Shown in pieces: positions 38,250 to 47,808 of a stretch of DNA of 64,000 bases. Location of the stretch: the NCBI GenBank assembly GCA_963829955.1, contig CAWHKS010000021.1:124001-188000 (forward strand), written 5' to 3'. The number at the start of each line of letters is the position of its first letter. The stretch's first letter is position 1. The notes beneath the pieces were generated by a model. That model saw only the letters and a program-made list of their open reading frames with translations, had not been told where the DNA came from and did not search any database. The DNA comes from DASTFY01 sp963829955 (GTDB lineage Bacteria; Actinomycetota; Acidimicrobiia; Acidimicrobiales; Ilumatobacteraceae). The translations under genes were made by a program, and so were the position numbers.

Positions 38250-38948
38250 GTGGTGGTCGGGACCGTGGCCTCAACCGTGCTCTTCGTCCATGGAGCCCAT
38301 CTGGGGGGATGGTGCTGGCTGCTCGTGATGGATCGTCTCGCCTCGCGCGGCATCCACACCGAGGCCATCGATCTGCCCTTCACGGGGTACGAGGACGACG
38401 TGCACTGCGTGCGTGACGCTGTCGAGGCCGCGCGCCGGCGCGGCGCTGTCCACATCGTCAGCCACAGCTACGCCGGCCTCCCGGTGTGCGCCGGCGGCCA
38501 CCTCGCGACGCACCTCACGTTCGTGGCCAGCCGCATGCCGCTGCCCGGGGAGTCGCCGGCCGCGCACACCCGGGACTGGGGCTTCGCCGACTTCCAGCGC
38601 TGCATGACCACGGACGACGAGGGCGTGACGACGGTGTCGCCGGACGTGCGGCCCTACTTCTTCCATCGCTGCCCGCCGGCGCTCGCCGATTTCGCCCTGG
38701 ACCACCTCCGGCCGATGCGCAGCGCGGTGCCACAACAGCCCCTCGCCGACCCCGCGTGGCAACGCGTGCCGAGCTCCTACGTCGTGTGCACGGACGATCG
38801 TGCCGTGCAGCCGTCGGCCCAGCGCGACCGCGCGGCGCGGGTGGGCGCTGCGGTCGAGCTCGACACCGACCACAGCCCGTTCTTCAGCAACCCGGCCCTG
38901 CTGGCGGGCTTCATCGCCGCGCAGCACGACGCGGCTATGGCCGCATGA
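38250..38948 (+). CDS. Alpha/beta hydrolase
   Basis: 232 residues. The oxyanion-type start is VLFVHGAHLGGWCW, the nucleophile elbow is SHSYAG (catalytic Ser), and the late His is in ELDTDHSPFFSNP. This layout fits small esterases of the methyl-esterase/hydroxynitrile-lyase type. The GTG start at 38250 lies 15 bp after the VOC gene, so the two are cotranscribed. Substrate unknown; an ester or enol-lactone from aromatic catabolism would fit the surroundings. Confidence 0.75.
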   Translation: MVVGTVASTVLFVHGAHLGGWCWLLVMDRLASRGIHTEAIDLPFTGYEDDVHCVRDAVEAARRRGAVHIVSHSYAGLPVCAGGHLATHLTFVASRMPLPGESPAAHTRDWGFADFQRCMTTDDEGVTTVSPDVRPYFFHRCPPALADFALDHLRPMRSAVPQQPLADPAWQRVPSSYVVCTDDRAVQPSAQRDRAARVGAAVELDTDHSPFFSNPALLAGFIAAQHDAAMAA

Positions 38949-38970
38949 GGCCGGCGCCCGCCGGCCGCCG

Positions 38971-39778
38971 CTACGCGCGGATGAGGGGATCGGGAACCGG
39001 CAGCCGCGCCAGCTGCGACCACTCGTCCGTGATCTTGGCCGCGGTGTCGAGCAGCAGCGGCAGGTGCCGGCGCTGCAACTCCTCGACGGAGGTCTCGGCG
39101 GCGTGCACGGTCACGTTCATGGCCGCCACGATGCCGCCCGCCGCGTCCCGGACGGGCGCGGCGATCGATCGGATGCCGAGCGAGAGGCGCTCGTCGGAGA
39201 TCGCCCAGCCCCGCTTGCGCACGACCTCGAGATCGGCGATGAGCTCGTCCCGGCTTGGGGCCACGCGCGGGATCACACCGGAGCGCGACGGCGTCGCCAG
39301 CAGCGTCTTCAGCTCGTCGTCGTCGAGCGCGGTGAGCAGCACCTGCCCCATGGAAGTCGCCACGGCCGGGAAGCGTGTGCCGATGTGGACGGCGAGGGAG
39401 ATGATCTTCGGCACCGGGACACGGGCGACGTACACGATGTCGCTGCCGTCGAGCTGCGACATCGAGCTCGATTCCCCGGTCTGCCGCGACCAGCGCCTCG
39501 AGGTGCGGCCGGGCCAGCTCCCAGATGCCGAGCGTCGCGATGTACGTCGTGCCGAGCTCCAGCACCTTGGTCGTGAGCGTGTACACGCCGTCGCGCGAGC
39601 GGACATATCCCAGGTCTTCGAGCGTCATCAGCAACCGCCGTGCCGTCGGCCGCGGGAGTGACGTCAGGGCGGCGACCTCGCTGGCCGAGAGCGCGGTGGC
39701 GGTCGGGCTGAAGGCCGTGATGATCGACAAACCGCGGGCCAGCGCCTCGACGAAGTCCGTGCTGGAGCGCCGGAGCAT
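38971..39778 (-). CDS. IclR family transcriptional regulator, PcaR/PobR-like (one +1 frame break)
   Basis: About 268 residues. The N-terminal winged helix begins DFVEALARGLSIITAFSP and contains LTSLPRPTARRLLMTLEDLG; the effector domain has FPAVATSMGQVLL and GIRSIAAPVRDAAG. The PcaR/PobR-type opening (S-S-T-D-F-V-E-A-L-x-R-G-L) points to regulation of aromatic degradation. The frame breaks at 39481-39482; collapsing the Ala third base (GCA/GCG) gives LVAATGESSSMSQLDGSDIV, a good family match. ATG 39778 is chosen over 39865 by homology. It is divergent from the CoA-transferase operon, separated by 72 bp, and likely controls it and possibly the box operon. Confidence 0.85.
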
Positions 39779-39850
39779 GCCGGCATCCTCGCACGCCGCG
39801 ACCACCCATCCGCGTTCGGAGCGACCGGACCACGAGCGAAGGGCCTTCTC

Positions 39851-41035
39851 ATGACCGGAGACCAACCAACCGAGCGGCGCGCCCCCCTCGACGGCATCGT
39901 CGTCGCCGATCTGTCCCGCATATTGGCCGGTCCCTACTGCTCGATGCTGCTGGCGGACCTAGGAGCGACCGTGATCAAGGTCGAGGGACCGGGGGGTGAC
40001 GACACCCGCACGTGGATGCCGCCGGTGAAGGACGGCGTGTCGACCTACTACCTGTCGATCAACCGCAACAAGCGGTCGATCGTGCTCGACTTCCGCGACG
40101 CGTCCGATCGGGAGCTGGCCACCGAGCTCCTCCGTCGGGCCGATGTCGCCATCGAGAACTTCAGACCCGGTGCCCTCGCCAAGTTCGGACTCGACTACGA
40201 GACGGCGTCGCAGGCGAACCCTCGCCTCATCTATCTCTCGATCACCGGCTTCGGCACTGCCGAGGGCGCCTGGTTGCCCGGCTACGACCTGATCGTGCAG
40301 GCGGTGTCCGGCCTGATGAGCCTGACCGGCGACCCGGACGGCCCGGCGTTCCGGGCCGGCATCTCGGTGTTCGACGTCATGGCGGGGCTCCACGGCCTCA
40401 TCGGAATCCTGGCCGCGCTGCACCAGCGTCGTGAGACAGGTCGGGGTCAGCACGTCGAGGTGAACCTGCTGTCGACGGCCATGTCGGGTCTTGTCAACCA
40501 GACCGCGGCCTACACGACGGCCGGTGTCGTGCCGAATCGCATGGGCAACGCGCACCCCAGCCTCTTCCCGTACGAGACGATGCCGACGGCGGACCGCGAC
40601 ATGATCATCACCGCGGGCAACGACCGCCAGTTCAGGTCGCTGTGCGAGGTGCTCGGGATCGCCGAGGTGGCTGACGATCCGCGGTTCAGGACGAACGCCG
40701 ACCGCACGGACCGCCGCGAGGAGCTCCGGCCGCTGCTGCTCGAACAGCTGGCGAAGTGGCCGGCCGACGACCTGTTCCTCGCCCTGAACAAGGCGGGGGT
40801 GCCCTGCGGGCCCATCAACACCATCGGTGAAGGCGTGGACCTGGCCGAGTCGCTCGGCCTGGTGCCCCGGGTGACGGTGGGGGAGGGCGAGCGGGCTGTC
40901 GATGTGCTGCGCAACCCGATCTCCTTCGGCGACGCCGAGCTCCGGTACGACCGGCCGCCGCCGCTGCTCGGCGAGCATGAGGCGGAGATCGCGGCGTGGC
41001 TTCGCGCCCCGGCCGGCGCGGGGGGTGACGCGTGA
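39851..41035 (+). CDS. Class III (CaiB/BaiF family) CoA-transferase
   Basis: 394 residues. Family motifs: DLSRILAGPYCSMLLADLGA, VIKVEGPGGDDTR, NRNKRSIVLDF, VAIENFRPGALAKFGLDY, and the catalytic Asp in ISVFDVMAGLHG. It moves CoA between carboxylic acids via an aspartyl-CoA intermediate. The ATG start lies in the divergent region with the IclR regulator. Its stop overlaps the next gene by 4 bp, so the two proteins are coupled. The acid substrate is not evident. Confidence 0.88.
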   Translation: MTGDQPTERRAPLDGIVVADLSRILAGPYCSMLLADLGATVIKVEGPGGDDTRTWMPPVKDGVSTYYLSINRNKRSIVLDFRDASDRELATELLRRADVAIENFRPGALAKFGLDYETASQANPRLIYLSITGFGTAEGAWLPGYDLIVQAVSGLMSLTGDPDGPAFRAGISVFDVMAGLHGLIGILAALHQRRETGRGQHVEVNLLSTAMSGLVNQTAAYTTAGVVPNRMGNAHPSLFPYETMPTADRDMIITAGNDRQFRSLCEVLGIAEVADDPRFRTNADRTDRREELRPLLLEQLAKWPADDLFLALNKAGVPCGPINTIGEGVDLAESLGLVPRVTVGEGERAVDVLRNPISFGDAELRYDRPPPLLGEHEAEIAAWLRAPAGAGGDA

Positions 41036-41826
41036 GCGACACGACCCCGACGTACCGCACGGGACTGGGCACGTCGAACGCCGACGCCATCACCCTCCTC
41101 GGACACGACCTCGCCCAGGAGCTCATCGGCCAGATCAGCTTCGGGGAGCTGGCCTTCTGGCTAGTGGCCAAGCGCCGGCCCGACCCCGGACAGCTCGTCA
41201 TGTTCGAGGCCGTGCTGGTCTCGCTGGCCGACCACGGCTTCACGCCGACGGCGATCGCCGCGCGCCTGACCTACGCCAGCGCGCCCGACTCGCTGCAGGG
41301 CGCGCTGGCCGCCGGCCTGCTCGGTGGCGGCTCGAGGTTTCTCGGCGTCACCGAGGACTGTGCGCGCTTCCTGGCCGCGGCGCTGGCCGAACTGCCGGAC
41401 CGCCCGACCGACGACGCTGGTTGGGACGACGTGGCCCTCGACGTCGTGACCCGCACCAAGGCGGCCGGGCGATTCGTCCCGGGCCTGGGCCATCCCGTGC
41501 ACAAGGTCGAGGATCCCCGCACGCCGGTGCTGTTCGCGCTGGCCCGGGAGAACGGCACGTTCGGCGACCACCTCGCCCTCTTCGCTGCCATCGGTCGCGT
41601 GCACCCGCCCGTGCTCGGCCGGCAGTTGCCGCTCAACGGGGCCGGCACGTGCGGTGCCGTCCTGGCGGACCTGGACCTTCCGCTCTCCGTCATGCGGGGC
41701 TTCGCGCTGCTCTCGCGCTGCGCCGGCCTGCTCGGGCACCTGGCCGAGGAGCAGACGGACCCCATCGGCATCGACGTCTACATGGCGGTCGACCGCAACA
41801 TCGACTACCAGCCACCCGACAGGTAG
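41032..41826 (+). CDS. Citryl-CoA-lyase-like (citrate-synthase-fold) protein
   Basis: 264 residues, much shorter than citrate synthase but matching the citryl-CoA lyase group. Motifs: FWLVAKRRPDPGQLVMFEAV, YASAPDSLQGALAAGLLGGG, and the catalytic-His segment FVPGLGHPVHKVEDPRTPVL. It would cleave or form a C-C bond next to a CoA thioester, for instance splitting a 3-hydroxy-3-carboxy-acyl-CoA to acetyl-CoA and an oxo-acid. Coupled by ATGA-type overlap to the CoA-transferase, it suggests activation then cleavage of a dicarboxylic or tricarboxylic acid. The actual substrate is unknown. Confidence 0.78.
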   Translation: MSDTTPTYRTGLGTSNADAITLLGHDLAQELIGQISFGELAFWLVAKRRPDPGQLVMFEAVLVSLADHGFTPTAIAARLTYASAPDSLQGALAAGLLGGGSRFLGVTEDCARFLAAALAELPDRPTDDAGWDDVALDVVTRTKAAGRFVPGLGHPVHKVEDPRTPVLFALARENGTFGDHLALFAAIGRVHPPVLGRQLPLNGAGTCGAVLADLDLPLSVMRGFALLSRCAGLLGHLAEEQTDPIGIDVYMAVDRNIDYQPPDR

Positions 41827-41850
41827 TCCCTGGTCGGGTGTCCGCAAGGT

Positions 41851-41858
41851 GGTAGAGT
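41851..41858 (+). promoter_or_regulatory. Putative -10-type element (GGTAGAGT)
   Basis: GGTAGAGT followed by GACC, 48 bp before the next membrane-protein gene, whose ATG is preceded by a purine-rich GGGGGAAAGGGGGG ribosome site. Identical to the box at 37631. Confidence 0.45.
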
Positions 41859-41906
41859 GACCACTGGGCGGGCACTGCGCCCGACCCGGGGGAAAGGGGG
41901 GTACGT

Positions 41907-42509
41907 ATGGCTGTCACTACCAGCCCGACGACGATGGGCGAACCCGGAACCATCCGGGACGCCAGTCGGCTCAAGGCCGCTGGTGGCGTCGCACCGTGGT
42001 GGTACAACTGGGTCGATCGGCATCGCGTAGCCGGCATCCTCCTCGTCGGCGTGATCGCGACGCAGCTCGGCACCTACTTCGGCTACGTGTTCCCAGCCTT
42101 CGGCCTGCCGACGCTGCCGTGGCCGCTCTACAACGGCGCGCTCGGTCTCCTGGGCGCCGAGTTCAACACGACGGGCTCGTTCTTCGTGGGGCAGACGCTC
42201 CACTTCATCAACGGGATCGTCTTCGCGGTCCTCTACGCGGTGTTGTTCCTTCCCTTGTTGCCGTTCCGGAACACGCGTGGGGGCAACCTTGCCGCCGGGC
42301 TCATCTACAGCATCATCATGTCGATCATCAGCGTCGGCATCCTCGTGCCGTACGCGTACGTCCCCAAGCAGGGGTACGGATTCTTCTCCTTCTACGGGCC
42401 TGACGGATGGAAGCTCCCGGCGGCGGTGCTCGTGTGGCACCTGATCTACGGGGCCTTCCTCGGCACGCTGTTCATGGTGAAGAACCACGAGGGCTACGAG
42501 CGGGCGTAA
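41907..42509 (+). CDS. Membrane protein of unknown function
   Basis: 200 residues with four predicted transmembrane helices and long loops (YFGYVFPAFGLPTLPWPLYN; PKQGYGFFSFYGPDGWKLP). The two helices around residues 85-140 frame the sequence FFVGQTLHFINGIVFAVLYA. I do not recognise a named family with certainty. It has its own promoter-like box and a strong ribosome site, and lies between the CoA-transferase operon and a metE-like gene. Confidence 0.6.
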   Translation: MAVTTSPTTMGEPGTIRDASRLKAAGGVAPWWYNWVDRHRVAGILLVGVIATQLGTYFGYVFPAFGLPTLPWPLYNGALGLLGAEFNTTGSFFVGQTLHFINGIVFAVLYAVLFLPLLPFRNTRGGNLAAGLIYSIIMSIISVGILVPYAYVPKQGYGFFSFYGPDGWKLPAAVLVWHLIYGAFLGTLFMVKNHEGYERA

Positions 42510-42585
42510 CGGCTCGACCATCTCTCACTGGTCCTGTTCCGGCCGGGCTGCACGCGCCGGCCGGGACATGCCAGGCTCCGTCCTG

Positions 42586-43618
42586 ATGTCGACTCTCTTC
42601 CCGACGTCGCTCGTCGGGTCCTACGCCCAACCCGACTGGCTCATCGACCGGGGCAAGCTCGCGGGGCGATTCCCGCCGCGCGTCCGGGCCCTGGAGTTGT
42701 GGCGCGTGGCGCCGGAGTGGCTCGAAGAGGCCCAGGACGACGCCACCATCCTCGCCATCCGTGACCAGGAGCGGGCCGGGCTCGACATCATCACGGACGG
42801 CGAGGCCCGCCGCGAGAGCTACTCCAACCGCTTCGCGACCGCGCTCGAGGGTGTCGACATCGAGAACCCGGGTACGGCGCTCGACCGCAGCGGCCATCCG
42901 AACCCGGTGCCCCGCGTCGTCGGGAAGGTCCGGCGCAAGCACCCGGTGCAGCTGCGGGATCTCGCCTTCCTCCTGGCCAACACCGACCGGCCGGTCAAGA
43001 TGACCGTGCCCGGCCCCTTCACGATGTCCCAGCAGGCGCAGAACGATGCCTACGCGACCGAGGAGGAGTTGGCGCTGGACTACGCCGCCGCCGTCAACGA
43101 GGAGATCCGTGATCTCTTCGTTGCGGGCGCGAGTGTGGTCCAGATCGACGAGCCGTACATGCAGGCCCGTCCCGAGAAGGCCCGGCAGTACGGCGTCGCC
43201 GCGCTCGACGAGGGCCCTCGACGGCGTGGCCGGGACCACCGCGGTCCACATCTGCTTCGGTTACGCGGCGATCATCCACGAACGGCCGTCCGGCTACTCG
43301 TTCCTGCCCGAGCTCGCCGCGGTGCCCGCACACCAGGTGTCGATCGAGACCGCGCAGTCCAACCTGGACACGTCGGTCCTCGCCAGCCTGCCCGGAAAGA
43401 CGATCATTCTCGGCGTGCTGGACCTCAGCACGCACGAGGTGGAGTCGGCGGAGACCGTCGCCGGCCGCATCGAGCGGGCGTTGCCGAATGTGCCCGCCGA
43501 TCGGATCATCGCCGCGCCCGACTGCGGGATGAAGTACCTCCCGCGTGACGTCGCCTTCGGCAAGATGAGCGCGATGGTGGCCGGTGCCGCCCTTGCTCGG
43601 GAGCGGGTCAGCCCCTGA
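42586..43618 (+). CDS. Second MetE-like (methionine synthase II family) protein (one +1 frame break)
   Basis: About 343 residues. The N-terminus FPTSLVGSYAQPDWLIDR and LDIITDGEARRESYSNRFAT match this family. The zinc-thiol site is complete: H-x-C in TAVHICFGYAA, Glu in VSIETAQSN, and Cys in AAPDCGMKYLP. The frame breaks at 43206-43207; collapsing a Leu third base (CTC/CTG) gives AALTRALDGVAGTTAVHICF, as expected. ATG 42586 is used; 42568 is an alternative. It is only distantly similar to the copy at 36417. The convergent end overlaps the nucleotidase gene by 11 bp. Confidence 0.82.
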
Positions 43619-46600
43619 CGATGCGGCCCTCCACCGAGGGTGCGACAGGCGAGTTCTCGCCGATGAAGCCGACGACGAGGTCGAGCAGTGCATCACCCGG
43701 GGTGAGGACGTCGGAGCCGCCGGCCAGCATGGTGTAGCCGTCACCGCCACCGAACATGAAGTCGTTGGTGACGAGCCGGACCGGGTCGGCCGGGCCGATT
43801 GGCGTGACGGAACCACCCGGACGCACGACCTCGATCGAGTCCACCACGGCGGTCGTGCCCTGGCAGTGGAAGCGCAGCCGCAGTCCGGCCACCTGCGGGA
43901 AGCGCCCGGTGGCGATGGCGGGGTCGCACGCAGGTGAGAACCCATTCACCAGCGCCGCCGTGAGCTGCTCGCCGGTCAGGGTCTCGATGACGGTCCGGTT
44001 GCCGAAGGGCAGGACCGCGAAGACCTCACCCCAGGTGATCTCGTTGAGCTGCTCGCCGCCCGACGGCGGCGCGCCGAGGATGTCGGCCCGCAGGCCGCCC
44101 GAGTTGGTCAGGGCGGCGTCGATGCCCGGGTAGGCGGCGATCATGGCGTCGGCGACGAGGTTCCCCATCGCCGACTCGCTGAGGCGCGTCGGGTCGCGCA
44201 GGATGTCGACCTCCTGGGTTCCGATGACCTGGTTGCGCAGCACCGCCGTCTCCGCGTTGGCGGCGTCCACGATCTCCTTGACGTCGGCCCGTTGCGTCAC
44301 CCCGAGGTTCTTGGCGACGCGGGTGGCCGGACTGGCCCAGGTCACGTCCCCGCCGCTGACGACGAGCTGCGCCACGGAGTAGCTGCCGCCGGCGTTGACC
44401 CCTTCCGCCACCGGGATCCGGCCGACCACCGTGTTGGCGATGCGGTGGGTGTGACCAGCGATGACGAGGTCGACCGAGGTCTGCTGCAGTGCCTCGACGA
44501 TCGGGATGATCGGGCCTTCCCACGTCGCCGCAGCCCGGTTGGCGATGCGGTTCGCGCCGAGGACGGCGCCTTCGTGGATGACGACGATCTGGACCTGGAT
44601 CCCACGGGCTCGCAGCCGCTCGGACTCGGCGGCGATGGCTTCGGCTTCGTCGGTGAACGTGAGGCCGGCGGTGGCGTCGGCCCGCACGAGCTCCGGTGTG
44701 GTGCGCACCGTGGCCCCGATGACGCCGACCCGCACGCCGTTGACGTCGAACACCGCGGAGCGGTCCAGCCAGGGTGGCGGATCGGTCGTTCCCTCTTCAA
44801 CGATGTTGGCCGACAGGAAGGGGAAATCGGCGCGGTCGAGGTGCTCCAGGATGCGGGGCACGCCGAAGTCGAACTCGTGGTTGCCGTAGGACGTGGCGTC
44901 CATGCCCCAGGCGTTCTCGACGTCGATGGCGGGACGGTCGTCCAGGAGAGCGGAGTTGGGCGGCGAGGCGCCCACGTTGTCACCGGCGGCGAGGAGTAGC
45001 GTCTCGCCGGGGAGCGCGCCGGCCTCCTCGTCGAACATGGTCGCCAGCGCCGCGGCACCCCCGACCGGGACGTTCAGGCCGTCGATCGGGGTCGTCGTCT
45101 GGTCGAGCTGCCCGTGGAAGTCGTTGAGGCCGATGACGTTGACGAGCCGGTACCGCTCGTTCCCGCGCAGCATGGGCAGCACGACGCGGCCCTGGCTCTG
45201 CTGGGGCACCGGGACGCCCAGCAGGAACGCCGCGGTCGGGGCGACGTCGATGCTGCGCAGGCCTGCGATGTCGCCCCGGTTGACGAGCGGGCCGCCGGCC
45301 ATGAACGTCGCCCGCATGTTGGTGTTCGTTTCGGGCTCGTCGCTGGCGACGTCGGGCACGTACCCGTGCTGGCCGAAGAAGGCTGACCGGGCGATGAGCG
45401 TTCCGGGGGTCGCGGCGTCGAACTGGTACGGCGGCGCGGAGAACACGACGAGGTCACCCGTGCGCGTGGGGTGGGCCATGTCGGCCGTCGTGCCGGGGCC
45501 GTTCGGGATGGCCCGCGCCTCGGCCTTGCTGAACGCCCGGTCGATGACCGGCCAGCCCTCGGGCGCGGCGTCACCCGTCCAGTCGTTGGGATCGGTGAGC
45601 GCCAGGAAGGCCTCCTCGATCGCGGTGACGGTGGCCGCCTCTTCTTCGGCTGGCACCTGTTGCAGTCCGTCGGCCACGGGATCGCGCCCGACCAGGTTGA
45701 GGTAGATCTGCACGGTGCCGCCGGCCCAGCAGGCCTTGGCCTTGCCGATGGTCTCGCCGGTCGCCGGACGGCAGTTCGAGGTCTGGGGCAGCGAGAGGAG
45801 GCCGAGGTCGACGAGGACCTTGCTGGCGTCGACGGCGGCGAACTGGGGCGCGAAGCCGTGGTCGGAGGCCACGAAGGTGGTCAGCCCGGGATCGGCCAGC
45901 TTCTCCTGGACCAGCCGCAGGGTGGCATCGGCGCCCTGGTAGGCCCGTTGGATGAAGGCCTCCCGCTCGGCCACCCGGTCGTCGGGCGTGCCGTTGACCT
46001 GGACGTCGTCGTACGCCGGGTTGGCGGCGCCGTTGGGCAACGTCGGCGTGACAAGGCCGAGGAACTGGTGCTGGAACTCGTCGGTGACGGGGTAGCCCAC
46101 CATCGCCAGGTCCGGCTTGTAGGTGTCGAGGACGTACTCGATCAGCGGGTGGTAGCTGGTCTCCCAGTAGACCCCTTGCTCGACGTAGGTCTCCTCGCTG
46201 ACGATGCCCGCTTCGAGGATGGCGAAGTCACCTGCCTGGGACGAGGGGAAGGTGGCGGCGACGTAGTCCTCGAAGTCGCCGGTGAAGCCCGCCACCCCGG
46301 GCCAGTTCGGCCACGTCGCGATGGCTCGAGTGACCGACGTGTGGAACAGCCGCACTTCGCTGAGGTCGGGGGCCAGCCGCTCGATCTTCACGAGGAATGC
46401 GGCCGTCTTCCCATTGAGCGTGTCCGTGGTCTGGAGCGTCACCTTGACGTCGGCCCACTCGCCGGCGGCCAGGTCACCGACGCGCTCCGCGTCGGTGCCG
46501 CTCTTTCCGCGGGAGAGCAGTACGCGGTCGTAGTTAGTCGTCCCGTCGTCGGTGCTGTCGTAGAGGTAGGCGTTGAGGCCGTACTTGTCCATGCCGGCGT

Positions 46601-47363
46601 CGAGGACCCGCAGCCGCATCTCCTGCGCCGGGCTGAACGAGGCGGGGACGTCGGTCCAGCCGGCGGCGGGTGCGGGCGCGGCGCCTGGGAACGGTGCCTG
46701 CCCGGCGAAGCCAGCCGGGTGGTCGAACTGGAGCCCGAAAGCGGCGGTGAACGCCGCGTCGTCCGCGGGAGAGATGAAGTTCGTGGCCACGCCCCGGCCG
46801 GAGCGGAAGTTGCGGAAGTCGAGCGTCGGACCGTCGATGGCGCCGACGCGACCGCCGGCCCACTCGATCTGGACGACGCGCCGGCCGGCCCGCTCGGCGG
46901 CCTGGGCCAGCGTCTCGGCTTGGAGGACGCCGGCGTCGAAGGCCGAGGTCCGGTTGGCGAAGGGCTGGCCGTTGACATGGAACGTGTTGTTGGTCGAGCC
47001 CGCAGTGCCCGGCCAGGCGCCCGTCGTGAGGGTGTTCCAGCCGGCGCCGGTGTTGGCGGGCGACTGCGTCAGCAGCCCGCCATCGGCGGCCACCGCGCCC
47101 CGCCGGAGCAGCTCGCGAAAGCCGGGGACCACGTCGGGCTCGGACGCGTAGGCCTTGACCCGGTCCTGCATGAGACCATCGGCGGCGAACAGCAGGAGCC
47201 TGGACTGCGGCTCGCCGATCTTCTGGGACAGCACCGGTGGCGACGCCGGTCGCATCCCGGCCGGCGCGGCCGCCACGCCAACCGGCAGCACCGAGATCGA
47301 GATCGCGAGTCCCGCGGCCACCACCGCAGACCGACGTACCTCCGGACCGAAGAACCTGCGCAT
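43608..47363 (-). CDS. Giant secreted type I phosphodiesterase / 5'-nucleotidase fusion protein
   Basis: 1251 residues. The signal peptide spans about residues 1-32. Residues 50-740 form an alkaline-phosphatase-superfamily phosphodiesterase/nucleotide pyrophosphatase: nucleophile Thr in NTGAGWNTLTTGAWPG, metal ligands in YPVTDEFQHQFLG, FVASDHGFAPQF and FFGQHGYVPD. Residues 750-1251 form a UshA-type 5'-nucleotidase: VIGLNDFHGQLDQ, ATSYGNHEFDFG, VIAGHTHRIAN, then the C-terminal domain with NSGGLRADI, GNRTVIETLTGEQLTA and MFGGGDGYTML. Together they could hydrolyse extracellular nucleotides or nucleotide-sugars to nucleosides and phosphate. An insert near residues 240-330 looks like a carbohydrate-binding-type beta domain. 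A TAGGGT box lies 37 bp upstream. Confidence 0.88.
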   Translation of the reverse strand: MRRFFGPEVRRSAVVAAGLAISISVLPVGVAAAPAGMRPASPPVLSQKIGEPQSRLLLFAADGLMQDRVKAYASEPDVVPGFRELLRRGAVAADGGLLTQSPANTGAGWNTLTTGAWPGTAGSTNNTFHVNGQPFANRTSAFDAGVLQAETLAQAAERAGRRVVQIEWAGGRVGAIDGPTLDFRNFRSGRGVATNFISPADDAAFTAAFGLQFDHPAGFAGQAPFPGAAPAPAAGWTDVPASFSPAQEMRLRVLDAGMDKYGLNAYLYDSTDDGTTNYDRVLLSRGKSGTDAERVGDLAAGEWADVKVTLQTTDTLNGKTAAFLVKIERLAPDLSEVRLFHTSVTRAIATWPNWPGVAGFTGDFEDYVAATFPSSQAGDFAILEAGIVSEETYVEQGVYWETSYHPLIEYVLDTYKPDLAMVGYPVTDEFQHQFLGLVTPTLPNGAANPAYDDVQVNGTPDDRVAEREAFIQRAYQGADATLRLVQEKLADPGLTTFVASDHGFAPQFAAVDASKVLVDLGLLSLPQTSNCRPATGETIGKAKACWAGGTVQIYLNLVGRDPVADGLQQVPAEEEAATVTAIEEAFLALTDPNDWTGDAAPEGWPVIDRAFSKAEARAIPNGPGTTADMAHPTRTGDLVVFSAPPYQFDAATPGTLIARSAFFGQHGYVPDVASDEPETNTNMRATFMAGGPLVNRGDIAGLRSIDVAPTAAFLLGVPVPQQSQGRVVLPMLRGNERYRLVNVIGLNDFHGQLDQTTTPIDGLNVPVGGAAALATMFDEEAGALPGETLLLAAGDNVGASPPNSALLDDRPAIDVENAWGMDATSYGNHEFDFGVPRILEHLDRADFPFLSANIVEEGTTDPPPWLDRSAVFDVNGVRVGVIGATVRTTPELVRADATAGLTFTDEAEAIAAESERLRARGIQVQIVVIHEGAVLGANRIANRAAATWEGPIIPIVEALQQTSVDLVIAGHTHRIANTVVGRIPVAEGVNAGGSYSVAQLVVSGGDVTWASPATRVAKNLGVTQRADVKEIVDAANAETAVLRNQVIGTQEVDILRDPTRLSESAMGNLVADAMIAAYPGIDAALTNSGGLRADILGAPPSGGEQLNEITWGEVFAVLPFGNRTVIETLTGEQLTAALVNGFSPACDPAIATGRFPQVAGLRLRFHCQGTTAVVDSIEVVRPGGSVTPIGPADPVRLVTNDFMFGGGDGYTMLAGGSDVLTPGDALLDLVVGFIGENSPVAPSVEGRIVRG

Positions 47364-47399
47364 GCGCCCTTCCCCCGTTCCTGCCCCTCCCCGGAGGCC

Positions 47400-47407
47400 A
47401 CCCTAAC
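47400..47407 (-). promoter_or_regulatory. Putative -10-type element upstream of the nucleotidase fusion
   Basis: On the minus strand the sequence GGTTAGGGT is followed by GGCC, 37 bp before the ATG. It resembles the GGTAGNGT boxes on the plus strand. Confidence 0.35.
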
Positions 47408-47441
47408 CGCGCTCGGCGGCAGGGTAGGGGAATGGCGGCGG

Positions 47442-47795
47442 TCAGCTCTTCTCGGCCGTCCAGAGCGCCGAGCTGGCGGCGGTCGCGGCGCGATGAGCGG
47501 CCAGCGACTCGTCGGCCGGCCGCTGATCGGGGGTCTTCCCCCCTGGCGCCACCATGTCCTCGAGGACGCCGTTCAGCTCGACCCGGTCGGCCCGCAGGCT
47601 GTGGGTGACGATGAGCGCCGAGCCCAGCACAACGAGGGCCAGCCCGCCGATCCCTCCCGAGATGAGGTAGGGGATCTGGGCCGCCTCGCGGTCGTTCGAG
47701 GCCGCGCCGTTCCAGCCGAGGAAGATGAGGAAGAAGCCGACGATGCAGTAGGCGATGCCGACGACACCGCCCAGCTTGGACCACAGCTTGCTCAT
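47442..47795 (-). CDS. Small membrane protein of unknown function
   Basis: 117 residues, two transmembrane segments (about residues 9-28 and 42-64), and a polar C-terminal tail rich in Ala, Glu and Asp. It is preceded by GAGGCAACC. It lies 13 bp after livF and is the last gene of the Liv operon. No family recognised. It may be an accessory of the transporter or merely cotranscribed. Confidence 0.65.
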   Translation of the reverse strand: MSKLWSKLGGVVGIAYCIVGFFLIFLGWNGAASNDREAAQIPYLISGGIGGLALVVLGSALIVTHSLRADRVELNGVLEDMVAPGGKTPDQRPADESLAAHRAATAASSALWTAEKS

Positions 47796-47808
47796 GGTTG
47801 CCTCCGGT

